Positions 45,895 to 55,636 of a DNA stretch of 64,000 nucleotides are shown piece by piece. The first letter of the stretch is position 1. The number at the start of each line of letters is the position of its first letter. The translations under genes and the position numbers were made by a program. Origin of the DNA: Undibacterium sp. YM2 (GTDB lineage Bacteria > Pseudomonadota > Gammaproteobacteria > Burkholderiales > Burkholderiaceae_D); NCBI RefSeq assembly GCF_009937975.1, contig NZ_AP018441.1, forward strand, positions 4,216,001 through 4,280,000. Reading direction: 5' to 3'. The notes beneath the pieces were generated by a model. That model did not search any database and was not told the origin of the DNA. It saw only the letters and a list, made by a program, of their open reading frames with translations.

Positions 45895-48800
45895 TTACCT
45901 CCCCACCCCATCCCCCGCAAACCCAATCACCGAAGCATTCGCCCAGTTAGCACAAACCTCTGTCTTACCCGTTGCTTTAACGCCCGTAGTCTTCAATTTA
46001 AGTTTGCTGATGCCCCGTATGTCCAGCTCAGGTTTGACGACTGCTGGAGCGGTAATGAGGCCGCTGTCGAATAATAATTTATCGTCGCCCCATACCTGGA
46101 ATTGCAGGCCGCCGTTGTTGCGGCAGCTGTCGTCTATGCCGACGTCGGCGCGGAAAGTTTGCCAGTCGCCTTTGAGCTGGTAGCTGATTTCGCTGTTGCC
46201 AGCGACGCCCAGGCCTTTGTGGAAACGCAGGCCGTTCATTTGCATGCTGCTTTGCATACCGGTTTGCTTACTAACATCGCGCTTGACTGATTTGGCGCTC
46301 GCAACGCTATAGGCCTGGTCTTTGGCGTAGCCGTTCTTGTTGCCAGCGATGGCACTAGCAACAGCATCCGACAAATAGGTTTGCAGCTTGGCTTTCTCAG
46401 GTGCTGGTTTTTCCAGGATGCTGAATTCTGAAATCGTGATCGGGCTGACGACTACCGGGTTGAAGGCGTTGTAGGCCTTGACTGGTTTGGCTTCGCCTGT
46501 GCTGGTCAATACCATGGGGTCTTGGGCGTCGCCGTCGTCGTTCTGGTCGTGGGTGCTGAGGACGCGGAAGCGGAACAGGCGGCCTGCTTTGGCCGCGAAT
46601 TCTACTTTTTGTTTGCCCTCTTGTTTTTTGAGCTGGCCAGTGTAGATGGGTTTGCCCCATTCGCCGTTGGTGTCGGCCAGGTAGATTTCAAAGTCTTTGA
46701 CCTGGCCGTATTGCCAGTTCTTGTCATTGCGCGGGGCGATTTCAAAACCGTTGATCATCCGGCGCTCGCCGAGGGCGAGGCTGAATTCGTGTGCGCCTGT
46801 CTTTTGTGACTGGTCACGCACGGTGCGGAACCAGGTGCCGGGTTTGCCGTCGAAGGCTTTTTCCAGCGGGTGGCCGGGTTCTTCTGCCGGGCGGCTCAGC
46901 ACGATGAGGCTGTCTGCGGCGATACTGTTGCCGAGATCTGGTGCGGGCGGGTAGTCTGCTGTTGTCGCGAGTTGCTTGTTCGCGGCAACGGCCAGGCGGA
47001 ACTGGTAAGCCTGGTTGACGGGCAGCTTGGCAGTCTTGATATGGACAGTGCCGTATTTTTCTGTGGCGTCAAAATACCAGCCGTTGCTGGCTTTGTTGTA
47101 ATCTGCGCGGTTGCTGTATGTCTGCAGGGTTTGCTCACCAAAGTGCACTGCATCTGGCTGTACCCGGGTGTGGACTTGCAGTTGCAGGGCGCGCTGCTGT
47201 TCCATGCCTTGGTAGCTGCCATTGACAGCGCCGACGCTGATGCTGATGTCGCCTGCGCGGTTTTCTGGCGCATCTACACTGAAGGTTTGCAGGCTGGATT
47301 TGCCGCTCTGGTACTGGCGGCTTTCACCATCGTCTTCATACAGGGTGAAGCTGGATTTGCCATGTGGGTAGATGTCCAGCGTCAGCACGTCTTTGGGTAC
47401 CTGGCCATCGTACAGGGCGACCGGGTACATGGGCAAAATCGCACCGGCGCGTACCATGACGGGCAGTTTGTCCAGCGTGACTTGCTGGTCGATGACTTTG
47501 CCTTTGGCGTCTGCTGTCACGACGCGGCCATCCCAGTAATCTATCCACTGGCCTTGCGGCAGGTAGATGCCTTTGCGCCAGCCTTTGCTGGCGGCCTGGC
47601 TGCGATACACTGGTGCGACCAGGAAGTCTTTGCCGAGCATGAACTGGTATTTGTAGTTCTCGTTATTGGCATTGGGGTCTTGCGGGTGATCCCACATCAG
47701 GCCACGCACGATGGGTGCGCCGCTCTGTTCTGCTTCATGCGCATAGGTGTACATATAGGGCATGAGGCGCATCTTGAGTTTGAGGTAATCGCGGTTGATG
47801 CTGCGGTAGGGTTCGTCAAACCACCAGGGGTGTTTGCGTTCTGACTTTGACCAACCGGACATGCCCATGAGTACGGGCGTGAATGTCTTCCATTGCAGGT
47901 CACGCGTGAAGGTTTCGGGGCTGCCGCCAAAGATGCCATCGACATCGCCGGTGGCATAGGCCTGGCCGGACAGGCCCGAGCCTATCAGCGTGGGGATGTG
48001 CCAGCGTATGTAGTCCCAACTGCCGGACTGGTCACCTGTCCAGGTGACGGCATAGCGTTGTGTGCCTGCCCAGCCCATGACGGTCCAGACGAAGGGGCGT
48101 GCGTTTGAATTATCGAGTATGCCTTGTGCAGCGGCCATGTTGGCATCGAGCGAGAACTGGTAGCCTTTGCCTGTCCAGGCGACGTCGAGCTTTTGCGCGC
48201 GTGTGCCTGCGGTGCCGACTTCCCAAGCGATTTTATCGACGCCGTTTTCTGTCCACAGGCCGGTGCGGAAGCCATGTTTTTTTAAGCCAGCGACGGTATC
48301 TGGCAGGTTGGTATAGCCGCAGCCGTAACCATCGTTAGGCAAAATCCAGCCGCCGGGCATGTCGTGCTCGCGGTATTTGGCCGCTACGATTGCCACCACA
48401 TCTGGCGTCTTGCCTGTGGGGCCATCACTCCAGCCTGTGGGCACGGTGCCGGGCTTTTTGCTGTTGTCGCCGTCGTTGTAGCAATCGGCATCGCCATATT
48501 CATAGGCCCAGCGTGGCAAGAGTTTGGCGCGGCCTGTGAGCTCAGTGTAACTTGCCAGCACGTCCTTGATGCTGTCGCCTACGAAGTAATAGGCGTCGAA
48601 GCGTTTTTCCTGATGGCTGGTGGAGAGGTATTCATTCGAGCGGAAATCATAGCTGCCGTTGCTCCAGGTATTGCGCAAGACGCCGTAACCTTTGCTACTC
48701 ATGTAGAACGGCGCGGGGCTGGGCCTGTCGCCCTCTTCCCAACCGCCGGAATAAGATACCTCAAGTTGCTTGCCCTTGAAAGCATAGCTGCCGTTTTGCT

Positions 48801-49302
48801 GGCCACCACCAAAAAAGGCTTCATCGGCTGTGCTGGAGAGTATCTGGAAGCTGGCCTTGTCACCGAGTTCCAGTGGCTGTTTTTCTTCCCACAGCAGGGT
48901 CTTGTTGTCGGCCTTGTAGAGCGCCAGGCGAACGGGTGAACGATAGATGCGCAAGGCCATGGCAGATGTCTGCACCAGTTGATAGCCGTCTGGCGCAGTG
49001 ACGCTGACCGGGAAATCCGCATAATCTTTTTTAAGCACGATAGGCGCAGCCTTGTCACCGGCCTCCAGCAACTGCCCCTTGCTACCCGCCCAGACACGGA
49101 ACAGATCAGGCTTGAGCAAACTGATGCGGACGATGCTGCCTTCATCCGTCGTGAACTCTATCTGGCGTTGCGCACTGACAGACAAGTTGCGCATATTGCC
49201 CAGGGGTGCGGCATGGCTGGTGGACGGTGAAGATGCCAGCAGGCTGGAGATAAAGGTGGAAACCAAACCTGCGATAAGGGTCTTGCGCAATGGTGGATGC
49301 AT
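45895..49302 (-). CDS. Secreted GH31 glycoside hydrolase with carbohydrate-binding domains
   Basis: A 1135-residue protein with a signal peptide (about 1-31). The catalytic (beta/alpha)8 barrel of GH31 spans about residues 230-640. The nucleophile region reads LDVAWTGKGYQFSLDA and the acid/base region TWTGDQSGSW. It is followed by GH31 beta-sandwich domains, an F5/8-type domain (about 780-900) and an NPCBM-like domain at the end (NGLRFHKGLGVAGNSEISYQL). The LDVAW variant is closer to the isomaltosyltransferase-like branch than to classical alpha-glucosidases. It acts on extracellular glucans, substrate unknown. Confidence 0.9.
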   Translation of the reverse strand: MHPPLRKTLIAGLVSTFISSLLASSPSTSHAAPLGNMRNLSVSAQRQIEFTTDEGSIVRISLLKPDLFRVWAGSKGQLLEAGDKAAPIVLKKDYADFPVSVTAPDGYQLVQTSAMALRIYRSPVRLALYKADNKTLLWEEKQPLELGDKASFQILSSTADEAFFGGGQQNGSYAFKGKQLEVSYSGGWEEGDRPSPAPFYMSSKGYGVLRNTWSNGSYDFRSNEYLSTSHQEKRFDAYYFVGDSIKDVLASYTELTGRAKLLPRWAYEYGDADCYNDGDNSKKPGTVPTGWSDGPTGKTPDVVAIVAAKYREHDMPGGWILPNDGYGCGYTNLPDTVAGLKKHGFRTGLWTENGVDKIAWEVGTAGTRAQKLDVAWTGKGYQFSLDANMAAAQGILDNSNARPFVWTVMGWAGTQRYAVTWTGDQSGSWDYIRWHIPTLIGSGLSGQAYATGDVDGIFGGSPETFTRDLQWKTFTPVLMGMSGWSKSERKHPWWFDEPYRSINRDYLKLKMRLMPYMYTYAHEAEQSGAPIVRGLMWDHPQDPNANNENYKYQFMLGKDFLVAPVYRSQAASKGWRKGIYLPQGQWIDYWDGRVVTADAKGKVIDQQVTLDKLPVMVRAGAILPMYPVALYDGQVPKDVLTLDIYPHGKSSFTLYEDDGESRQYQSGKSSLQTFSVDAPENRAGDISISVGAVNGSYQGMEQQRALQLQVHTRVQPDAVHFGEQTLQTYSNRADYNKASNGWYFDATEKYGTVHIKTAKLPVNQAYQFRLAVAANKQLATTADYPPAPDLGNSIAADSLIVLSRPAEEPGHPLEKAFDGKPGTWFRTVRDQSQKTGAHEFSLALGERRMINGFEIAPRNDKNWQYGQVKDFEIYLADTNGEWGKPIYTGQLKKQEGKQKVEFAAKAGRLFRFRVLSTHDQNDDGDAQDPMVLTSTGEAKPVKAYNAFNPVVVSPITISEFSILEKPAPEKAKLQTYLSDAVASAIAGNKNGYAKDQAYSVASAKSVKRDVSKQTGMQSSMQMNGLRFHKGLGVAGNSEISYQLKGDWQTFRADVGIDDSCRNNGGLQFQVWGDDKLLFDSGLITAPAVVKPELDIRGISKLKLKTTGVKATGKTEVCANWANASVIGFAGDGVGR

Positions 49303-49648
49303 GGTGGCGTCAGGGGTAAATGTGGCGTCAAGTGAATGGCGATTCAGGGCAGGATCAAGGCAAACTGCCGTTAATATATTTAAAGTATTTTCCCACATGA
49401 GGCAGGCAGGGCTCAAGCCTTGTATAAGCATCTGCATGGGACATGCCCCCTGCATCTGTATCAAGCAACAAGTATTACGCTATAACACAGTGCGTGCCGC
49501 AGTGACGAACAAGAGCAGTGCTCTGCCCAATAACCTGACTCACGCAAAAGTTAAATAATGTAAAATGGCGACCAGATTTGAATTCCCCTGCATGGATGGA
49601 GAAATGCGGGGGCATCAAGCACTGTGACCATACTTAATTATCCTGAAC
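49303..49648. other. Divergent promoter region of the GH31 and rhodanese genes
   Basis: About 346 bases without a gene. It must contain both promoters. I see no strong operator. A short imperfect repeat of CATCTGCATGGGACATG and CCCCTGCATCTG lies near 49427-49460. Confidence 0.4.
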
Positions 49649-50509
49649 ATGAAAATTTTCACTGTCCTGTCGTTTTCTTTTTGCGCCCTTGGTGCCTTTG
49701 GTACCGCCCATGCCCAGGATATCTGGCCGGGCCAGATTGAACTGAACAAGAGCGCCCAAATCGGATTTGAAAAATACAAGGAACATAAAACCAAAAAAGC
49801 CTTTGCCGTTGCCCCGGATGGTGCCTGGGGTACAGGCTATGGCATGAGTAACGACGTGCTGGCGATACGTTCTGCCCTGTCGAATTGCCAGCGCCGCAGC
49901 AAATCCAATTGCAAACTGTATGACCTTGATGACGAGGTATTCCAGGACAAGTATGCGCTGTTCCTGACAGAGTCTGAGCGTGCGATAAAAAATCTCAAGG
50001 TCCAGAATGGTTATCAGGATTTTGAAAATGCCGATTGGTTTTTACCCCCGGTAAAGCATTTGCGCCCTGGCAGTGAAGGCTTCCACTATGCCACGCCCAC
50101 CAGCATAGAAGGTGTAAAGAACATCAGCACCCCAGAGCTGGCAGAAAAGCTGGCTAAAAAACAGATCAGCGTGATCGACGCCCTGGGCATAGACAATAGC
50201 GGCATGACCCTGCCGTTTGCCATCTCGCTTGACGGTGCGGCCAATCTTGCAGACGACCCTGAAGCCGCCTTCAATAAAAACCTGGATGCAGATTTGCGTG
50301 CGGTCATGAAGAAAAACTTTCCGCAAAAAGACGCAGCAATCGCGGTATTTTGTGTTTCTGAAGAATGCTGGATGAGTGTCAATACCCTGGTGCGCCTCAA
50401 GGACATGGGCTACTCCAACCTGTATTGGTATCGCGGCGGCATCGCTGCATGGCAAGCAGCAAAATTGCCAGTGGTGAAAGCCGTACCGCTATTGACAGTG
50501 ATGCGCTAG
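49649..50509 (+). CDS. Periplasmic protein with DUF4189-like and rhodanese domains
   Basis: A 286-residue protein with a signal peptide (about 1-22, ending AHA). Residues 45-95 (KAFAVAPDGAWGTGYGMSNDVLAIRSALSNC) resemble the DUF4189 type of small domain. Residues about 155-275 form a rhodanese-like domain: ISVIDAL, FCVSEECWMSVNTLVRLKDMGYSNLYWYRGGIAAW (catalytic Cys is the first in CVSEEC). The combination suggests periplasmic sulfur or cyanide-related chemistry. A terminator follows. Confidence 0.8.
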   Translation: MKIFTVLSFSFCALGAFGTAHAQDIWPGQIELNKSAQIGFEKYKEHKTKKAFAVAPDGAWGTGYGMSNDVLAIRSALSNCQRRSKSNCKLYDLDDEVFQDKYALFLTESERAIKNLKVQNGYQDFENADWFLPPVKHLRPGSEGFHYATPTSIEGVKNISTPELAEKLAKKQISVIDALGIDNSGMTLPFAISLDGAANLADDPEAAFNKNLDADLRAVMKKNFPQKDAAIAVFCVSEECWMSVNTLVRLKDMGYSNLYWYRGGIAAWQAAKLPVVKAVPLLTVMR

Positions 50510-50534
50510 ACCTCAAGCATCAGCACAAAAAAGC

Positions 50535-50563
50535 CAGGGCCATCTAATGACGGCCCTGTTTAT
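50535..50563 (+). terminator. Terminator after the rhodanese gene
   Basis: CAGGGCC pairs with GGCCCTG around a ten-base loop and is followed by TTTAT. It lies 26 bases after the stop codon. Confidence 0.75.
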
Positions 50564-50612
50564 CTTACGGTAGCTGCGCAGTGATGATGGCAGGGCAAGG
50601 AATACATCGTCC

Positions 50613-51467
50613 CTATTGCAACCAGGACTTCAAAGGCTGCTGCGCATAAGCCTGCATTTTCTCGCCAACAAAAATCTGTGGTGACGAGGGATCAAATTTC
50701 GCTGCTTTCTCACGCTCTGTCACCAGCTCTTTGGTATGTTCAAACACTTGCATCAGGTTTTGACCTGAATCGAGTTTGCTGCCAAACAGGGCATCAACAA
50801 AAAACGTATTGTTTGCCAATGGCTGGCAGCCATAAGACACCTTGTCTTGTGCCGACGCAGTCACGATAATGCGGTTCGGTGCTTTCAATTGCGAGATCAG
50901 GGAACCGGAATAGCAGGAAGAAATGATCAGTACCGTCGGGAATTTTTCCAGAGGGGCCAGTGCCGTTTTGAGATAGCGCGTCCAAATGGGTGCCGTGGGC
51001 TTATTGCCTATTTCAACCGCGACCAGATCGGTATAGCCATGACTGGTCAGCAGAATAGTCACCACATCTCCTTCCCTGGCCTGGCTGGCAATATCCCTGG
51101 CCGTCTGATCCAGGCTGCCGAGGTGGGCAAAGGGAGCGTCAAGTTTGTCCTGATGTGGGTCATTATTGAAGCTATAGCTGATCAGTTCAGGATTGATTTC
51201 TTCCAGCCTTTGTTTGGCCAGTTGCACATCACCCCAAAATGCCTTGGAGCCTGAATGCAAACCAAATCCAGCGTACCAGACACGGTGATGGTCTATGGTT
51301 TTCGCCTTCTCCTGATTACTGAGCCTTTGCTGCGCCATCAATTGATCACTCATCTCACGCGCCTTGTCCTGGCCGGGGTTCAGATAAGTAATAGCTGGCT
51401 TGGTCGCACAAGCAGACAAAAGCACCAACAGGCCAGCCATCCACAGGGAAGAGGAAAGTTTCTTCAT
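50613..51467 (-). CDS. Peptidase C13 (legumain-like) lipoprotein
   Basis: A 284-residue lipoprotein (LSAC lipobox, Cys 20). The cysteine peptidase core shows VVTILLTSHGYTD (catalytic His region) and TVLIISSCYSGSLI (catalytic Cys), the His-Gly and Ser-Cys-Tyr-Ser-Gly pattern of the caspase/legumain clan. Bacterial C13 lipoproteins may process periplasmic or outer-membrane proteins; the substrate is unknown. Start at ATG 51467 is chosen over GTG 51479. It lies beside the RTX metalloprotease gene, separated by about 215 bases. Confidence 0.85.
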   Translation of the reverse strand: MKKLSSSLWMAGLLVLLSACATKPAITYLNPGQDKAREMSDQLMAQQRLSNQEKAKTIDHHRVWYAGFGLHSGSKAFWGDVQLAKQRLEEINPELISYSFNNDPHQDKLDAPFAHLGSLDQTARDIASQAREGDVVTILLTSHGYTDLVAVEIGNKPTAPIWTRYLKTALAPLEKFPTVLIISSCYSGSLISQLKAPNRIIVTASAQDKVSYGCQPLANNTFFVDALFGSKLDSGQNLMQVFEHTKELVTEREKAAKFDPSSPQIFVGEKMQAYAQQPLKSWLQ

Positions 51468-51694
51468 GTATTTCTGCACACTTCTTTAAGCGATAAAGCT
51501 GGCTATCATAACATTTGTTAAAAAATGTGTCATGAACGAATGCGGAAGTTGAGTACTGCATAAGGCCGGGCAGCCAATCTGATGTGGTATCAATACGCAG
51601 ATACGATTGATGCAAGCTAACCCATACCCAGGTCATAAGGTGCAAGAATCCGCATCATTGACAGAGCAAACACTAAGCAGACACTCAGCAAACA

Positions 51695-54184
51695 TTAAGC
51701 AAGCCAGAGCGTGTAGTCGATACCGTTTTGTATAGAGTTGGCGACCAGTGCCTGGTTCTCGGGGCTGTCGCAAAAACTGGCCAGCACACCGGCAGCGCTG
51801 ATTTTGCCGGTATTGAGCTGGTTGAGCCAGTAATCATAGCCCACCTGGTCAGGAGCACGGTGCAAGACATTCTGGTAGAAATTACCAACCAGGGTAGCAT
51901 TGCTGGGGTTGCTGCCATACAGTTTCTGGAATTCGGGTGACTGGAAAAAACCGGCCGCCACCTGGGTCAGGCTGGAGCCCTTGTCCATGTCATTGATCCA
52001 GTAACCAAGACCTACCAGATCAGGCTTGCGATCAAATGCTGCCTGATACAGCCTGTAGACCTGGCCAGCCGTGCCATTGATGTCGAGAGCCAGCGCCTGG
52101 TCCTTGAATTGCAGGCGCTCTATGCTGATGAGCTGGTCGTTGCCATCGCTGCCTGCGAGGTCAGTGATGGCCCATGACTGACCATCCTTGCTTTTGCTGA
52201 TGCTATAGCCTGTGCGCAGCCCGGCAAAGCTGGCCGTGTCCAGGCCATCGCCACCTGCCAGAAAATCGTTGCCCCCGCCGCCGGTCAGCGTGTCATTGCC
52301 GGCAAAACCATACAGGTAGTCGTTTCCTGCTGTTCCTGCCAGTGCTTCGTTGCCTGTGCTGCCATTGATGGTGATGCCAGTGACGGTGCTGACCAGCATG
52401 CTGATTGGCGAACGGCTGCCATCGGCAAAGCTCAGTATCTCTATCGAATATAAAGTGTCAGTGCCATCACGGTTGCTGGTTTTGTCCTGGATGGTGTAGC
52501 TGGCGTTGCCCGCATTGTAAGTGACACTGTAGTCAGCCGCATTGCCGCTGTAGTTGGCGGTGTCGTTACCGTCGCCACCATAGAGGCTGTCGTCACCTGC
52601 ACCACCAACCAGGGTGTCATTGTCGGCCAGCCCATTGATGGTGTTATTGCCTGTGGTACCAAGCAGATAATCGTTATAGGGCCCGCCATTGATGGTGAGG
52701 CTGGGCGTAGCGATCAGCAAGCCGGGGCGGATATTGAGGACATCAGAAAACGACAGCAACTCTATCGAATAAAGTGTGTCAGTACCGTCGCGGCCATTGA
52801 CCTTGTCGGCCACGGTATAGCTGGCGCTGGCGGCATCATAGCTGACAGTGTAGTCGGCCAGGCTGCCAGTGAACAAGGCGGTGTCAGTACCGTCGCCACC
52901 GTACAGGGTGTCATTACCAGCACCGCCGCGCAAGCTGTCGTCACCGGCCAGGGCATTGATGCTGTCACTGCCTGCCGTGCCTGTCAGCGTGTCGTTGCCG
53001 GTGCTGCCGTTGATGGTGTTGCTGTTGCCTGTTCCGGGGATGGTGTTAGTGAGCAGGCTGGCCGGGGTTTTGGTGCCATCGGCAAATCTCAGGTTTTCTA
53101 CAGAAAAGATCGTGTCTATGCCATCCCGGTTACTGACACTGTCCCTGACGGTGTAACTGTCATTGGCAGCATTGTAAGTGGCAGTGTACTCATTGGCATT
53201 GCCAGAAAATACAGCCACGTCGTTACCAGCATCACCATACAAAAAGTCATTGCCAGCACCGCCATACAGGCTGTCGTCACCCGTAGCACCGATCAAGGTG
53301 TCATTACCACCGCGGCCTTCGATACGGTCATCCTTGCTGTCACCTATGATCTGTTCATCGGTATCCCAGCCTACCAGATACAACGGTGCAATTTTATTGT
53401 CCCAGATATTGACGACATTGGTCATCGTGGTCGGCTTGAGTGTCCACCCCATGTCCTGCAACATGGCAAGCTCCAGCCTGCCCAGCAGGTAACGCTCGCC
53501 GTAGTTATAGTAATAGCCGTTGAAATTGCTTGCCTCCAGCCAGGGCATCTTGCTGTCTGCCACAGCGGGGCCAGTACCCAGGTGATAGATGCTCTGGGTG
53601 CCGCCAACCCGCACCTCCACCGGTTCTCCCAACAAGGCAAGAACGGCAGGCCCGCCCAGCGAGGCAGTATTATTGCTATTCACAGTCAGGAAAGAATCCC
53701 AGACCGATTCATAATTGCCTGGCAATTTGCCAACGCCGTCACGGTAACCAAGAAAACCCATGCCATGCAGGAGCTCGTGCAAAATTCCGGTAAACGCATC
53801 AACCTTGCTGGGATCGACCGTGCCGCTGATGCTATTGGCAATATTGGGGTCCCAGTACAGTCCACTGGCATAGGACGAAGTCGGGTCGATATTGATGATC
53901 AGGTCTGGCTTGTCTGGCGAAGGATCTATGCCAGTGCGCGATTCCGTCACCAGCGATGCCTCATACACATCCAGGCCATTTTTCTTGCCAAGAAGAGATG
54001 CGGTGTAACTGCCACTAAATCGTCCGGTCGCAGTCGTATCTGCGTTGACCAGGATGTCTATCGTGCCCTTGAACACGACAAACTGATCAAGGTACCTGAT
54101 CGCCGCATTGATCGTGGCCGCCAGCAAGGGCAAGGATGCGAGCTTCCCTGCGACATCGTTATAGGTAATATTGACGTTGGGCAT
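51695..54184 (-). CDS. RTX metalloprotease with DUF4214 repeats
   Basis: An 829-residue protein without a Sec signal, as expected for type I secretion. Residues about 100-260 form a metzincin-like protease: HELLHGMGFLG (HExxHGxGFxG, 136-146). Four blocks of RTX calcium repeats follow (GGNDTL, GGAGND, GDGNDTA). Each is separated by a conserved segment ending in a GTDTLYSIE(I/L)LSFxDG type motif. The last 130 residues hold two DUF4214 units (YQAAFDRKPDLVGLGYWI and FYQNVLHRAPDQVGYDYWL). No transporter genes are next to it. Confidence 0.88.
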   Translation of the reverse strand: MPNVNITYNDVAGKLASLPLLAATINAAIRYLDQFVVFKGTIDILVNADTTATGRFSGSYTASLLGKKNGLDVYEASLVTESRTGIDPSPDKPDLIINIDPTSSYASGLYWDPNIANSISGTVDPSKVDAFTGILHELLHGMGFLGYRDGVGKLPGNYESVWDSFLTVNSNNTASLGGPAVLALLGEPVEVRVGGTQSIYHLGTGPAVADSKMPWLEASNFNGYYYNYGERYLLGRLELAMLQDMGWTLKPTTMTNVVNIWDNKIAPLYLVGWDTDEQIIGDSKDDRIEGRGGNDTLIGATGDDSLYGGAGNDFLYGDAGNDVAVFSGNANEYTATYNAANDSYTVRDSVSNRDGIDTIFSVENLRFADGTKTPASLLTNTIPGTGNSNTINGSTGNDTLTGTAGSDSINALAGDDSLRGGAGNDTLYGGDGTDTALFTGSLADYTVSYDAASASYTVADKVNGRDGTDTLYSIELLSFSDVLNIRPGLLIATPSLTINGGPYNDYLLGTTGNNTINGLADNDTLVGGAGDDSLYGGDGNDTANYSGNAADYSVTYNAGNASYTIQDKTSNRDGTDTLYSIEILSFADGSRSPISMLVSTVTGITINGSTGNEALAGTAGNDYLYGFAGNDTLTGGGGNDFLAGGDGLDTASFAGLRTGYSISKSKDGQSWAITDLAGSDGNDQLISIERLQFKDQALALDINGTAGQVYRLYQAAFDRKPDLVGLGYWINDMDKGSSLTQVAAGFFQSPEFQKLYGSNPSNATLVGNFYQNVLHRAPDQVGYDYWLNQLNTGKISAAGVLASFCDSPENQALVANSIQNGIDYTLWLA

Positions 54185-54314
54185 GAACGCTCACCTTGAT
54201 GCACATGAGTTAATTACAGCAATATACCCCTAACTTCAGCAGGCGTAATCAAAATGCAGTGAATAACAACAGATGTAAAAAAGTATGCCCGTGAGCAAGT
54301 TTACTCAGTGGCTT

Positions 54315-54338
54315 TGCCAGCACATTCCTGTGCTGGCA
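54315..54338 (-). terminator. Perfect hairpin between the RTX gene and 54362
   Basis: TGCCAGCACA and its complement with a TTCC loop form a 10-bp stem. It lies downstream of the minus-strand gene that ends at 54362. No clear T-run follows, so the role as terminator is likely but not certain. Confidence 0.6.
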
Positions 54339-54361
54339 TGAAGATTTAACCGTCAGGCCAA

Positions 54362-55288
54362 TCACTGTTTCGCTGGCAGACCAAAACCATCAGGCAGGCG
54401 GGCAATGACCTGACCTGTCGCTGGGGAATAGAAGATCACACCTTCGATAGTTGTGCTTAAGTATTTCTTCTGGCGATAGCTCTCTTTGGGATTATCCCTG
54501 GTTGGCTCTGAGTGATAAAAATCATAGATCAGATAAGGCTGGGTGATCTTGGCGACGACCAGGGCCTTTATCGCAGGCAGCTCTTTTGCTGCAATGGCAC
54601 TTGGCATGCTGACGCGGGCAGCGGGGATCAGGTCCCTGTAGTAACCTACCTCACGCTTAAAGTCGAGAAATGGGATAGTGGGTGACGCCAGGCCCAATAC
54701 TGTCGTCGAGGTCTCTTCAACATTGACCGTCGCGCCATAGGCATTGCTCGCACGATATGTCCTGGTCTTGTCAATATTAAGATCAAAATCAAGCGCATCC
54801 AGCCTGTCGACTCTTGCACCTTTAATGTCATGGTTAGGTGAGCCTATACCATTAAGAGACGCATTGGTGGGGAGCATGTAAAACAGCGCATCACCAGCGT
54901 CTGCATCGTATTTATACCTGAAACCGACAGGAAGAGAATCTGCAACAGAAACCGGGAAGGCAAAAGCGAAATAATCATCAATGTTTTGCCCACCAGGGAG
55001 TTTAGCTGCATAAGCCTTGGCTTTACGGTTGTCGAAATCTGCCGTGGTTTCAAACTCCCCTTTCTTAATGAGGGACATTTTCTCAAGTGCATTGATAGTC
55101 TCAATTAAATTCGCACCTTTGAAATTGACTGGGAGTTTATCCTTCGCCAGCATCTCGATGGAGAACTTACCAGCTTGCGCTTGTTTGGCATTTGGCGCGG
55201 CAGGCTTTGCGCTCGGTGTTGTACTTGCCACAGCAACATTTGACAAGACTACGCTAACTGCGATTAACAGCGTTGAGGAAATTTTCAT
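54362..55288 (-). CDS. Hypothetical periplasmic protein
   Basis: A 308-residue protein with a signal peptide (about 1-21, ending AVA). The mature N terminus is low-complexity (Ala/Pro/Lys). A helical stretch follows with KMSLIKKGEFETTADFDNRKAKA, a pattern also seen in several Oxalobacteraceae-type proteins, then a beta-rich region. I do not know a named domain. ATG 55288 gives the signal peptide; the longer frame upstream is unlikely. Confidence 0.7.
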   Translation of the reverse strand: MKISSTLLIAVSVVLSNVAVASTTPSAKPAAPNAKQAQAGKFSIEMLAKDKLPVNFKGANLIETINALEKMSLIKKGEFETTADFDNRKAKAYAAKLPGGQNIDDYFAFAFPVSVADSLPVGFRYKYDADAGDALFYMLPTNASLNGIGSPNHDIKGARVDRLDALDFDLNIDKTRTYRASNAYGATVNVEETSTTVLGLASPTIPFLDFKREVGYYRDLIPAARVSMPSAIAAKELPAIKALVVAKITQPYLIYDFYHSEPTRDNPKESYRQKKYLSTTIEGVIFYSPATGQVIARLPDGFGLPAKQ

Positions 55289-55636
55289 GGTCTGAAAGAA
55301 TTGATGAAAGCAGTTGATAAGAAAAGTTGATAAGCACAGCGGGTGAAATTTAGCAAAAAATGACCTGCACAAAGTGTTCAGGGAATGTAACTGTCCAACC
55401 GGGAAAACGGATAGACCTGAGCAAACGCAGATCACAAAAATGTGCGCCCGCCTGTTGCACTGTCAAAGTCTGGTTCAGGCTACAATACTACAAGAATTCT
55501 CAGGGGAAAAACCACTTCCGGGACAGCCATCATCAATAATCACAAAATTTATTATTCTGCATCAATGCCAGGGATAAAGACAGAGAACTGTATGACGGGT
55601 ACTGAGAACTTGTCCTGGTCTTAACGGAGCGTTTGC

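Noticed and set aside
46870..47844. A 324-codon open frame on the plus strand opposite the GH31 gene
   Set aside because: It lies fully within a well-supported GH31 coding region on the other strand, has no ribosome site and its composition is that of a reverse-strand shadow.
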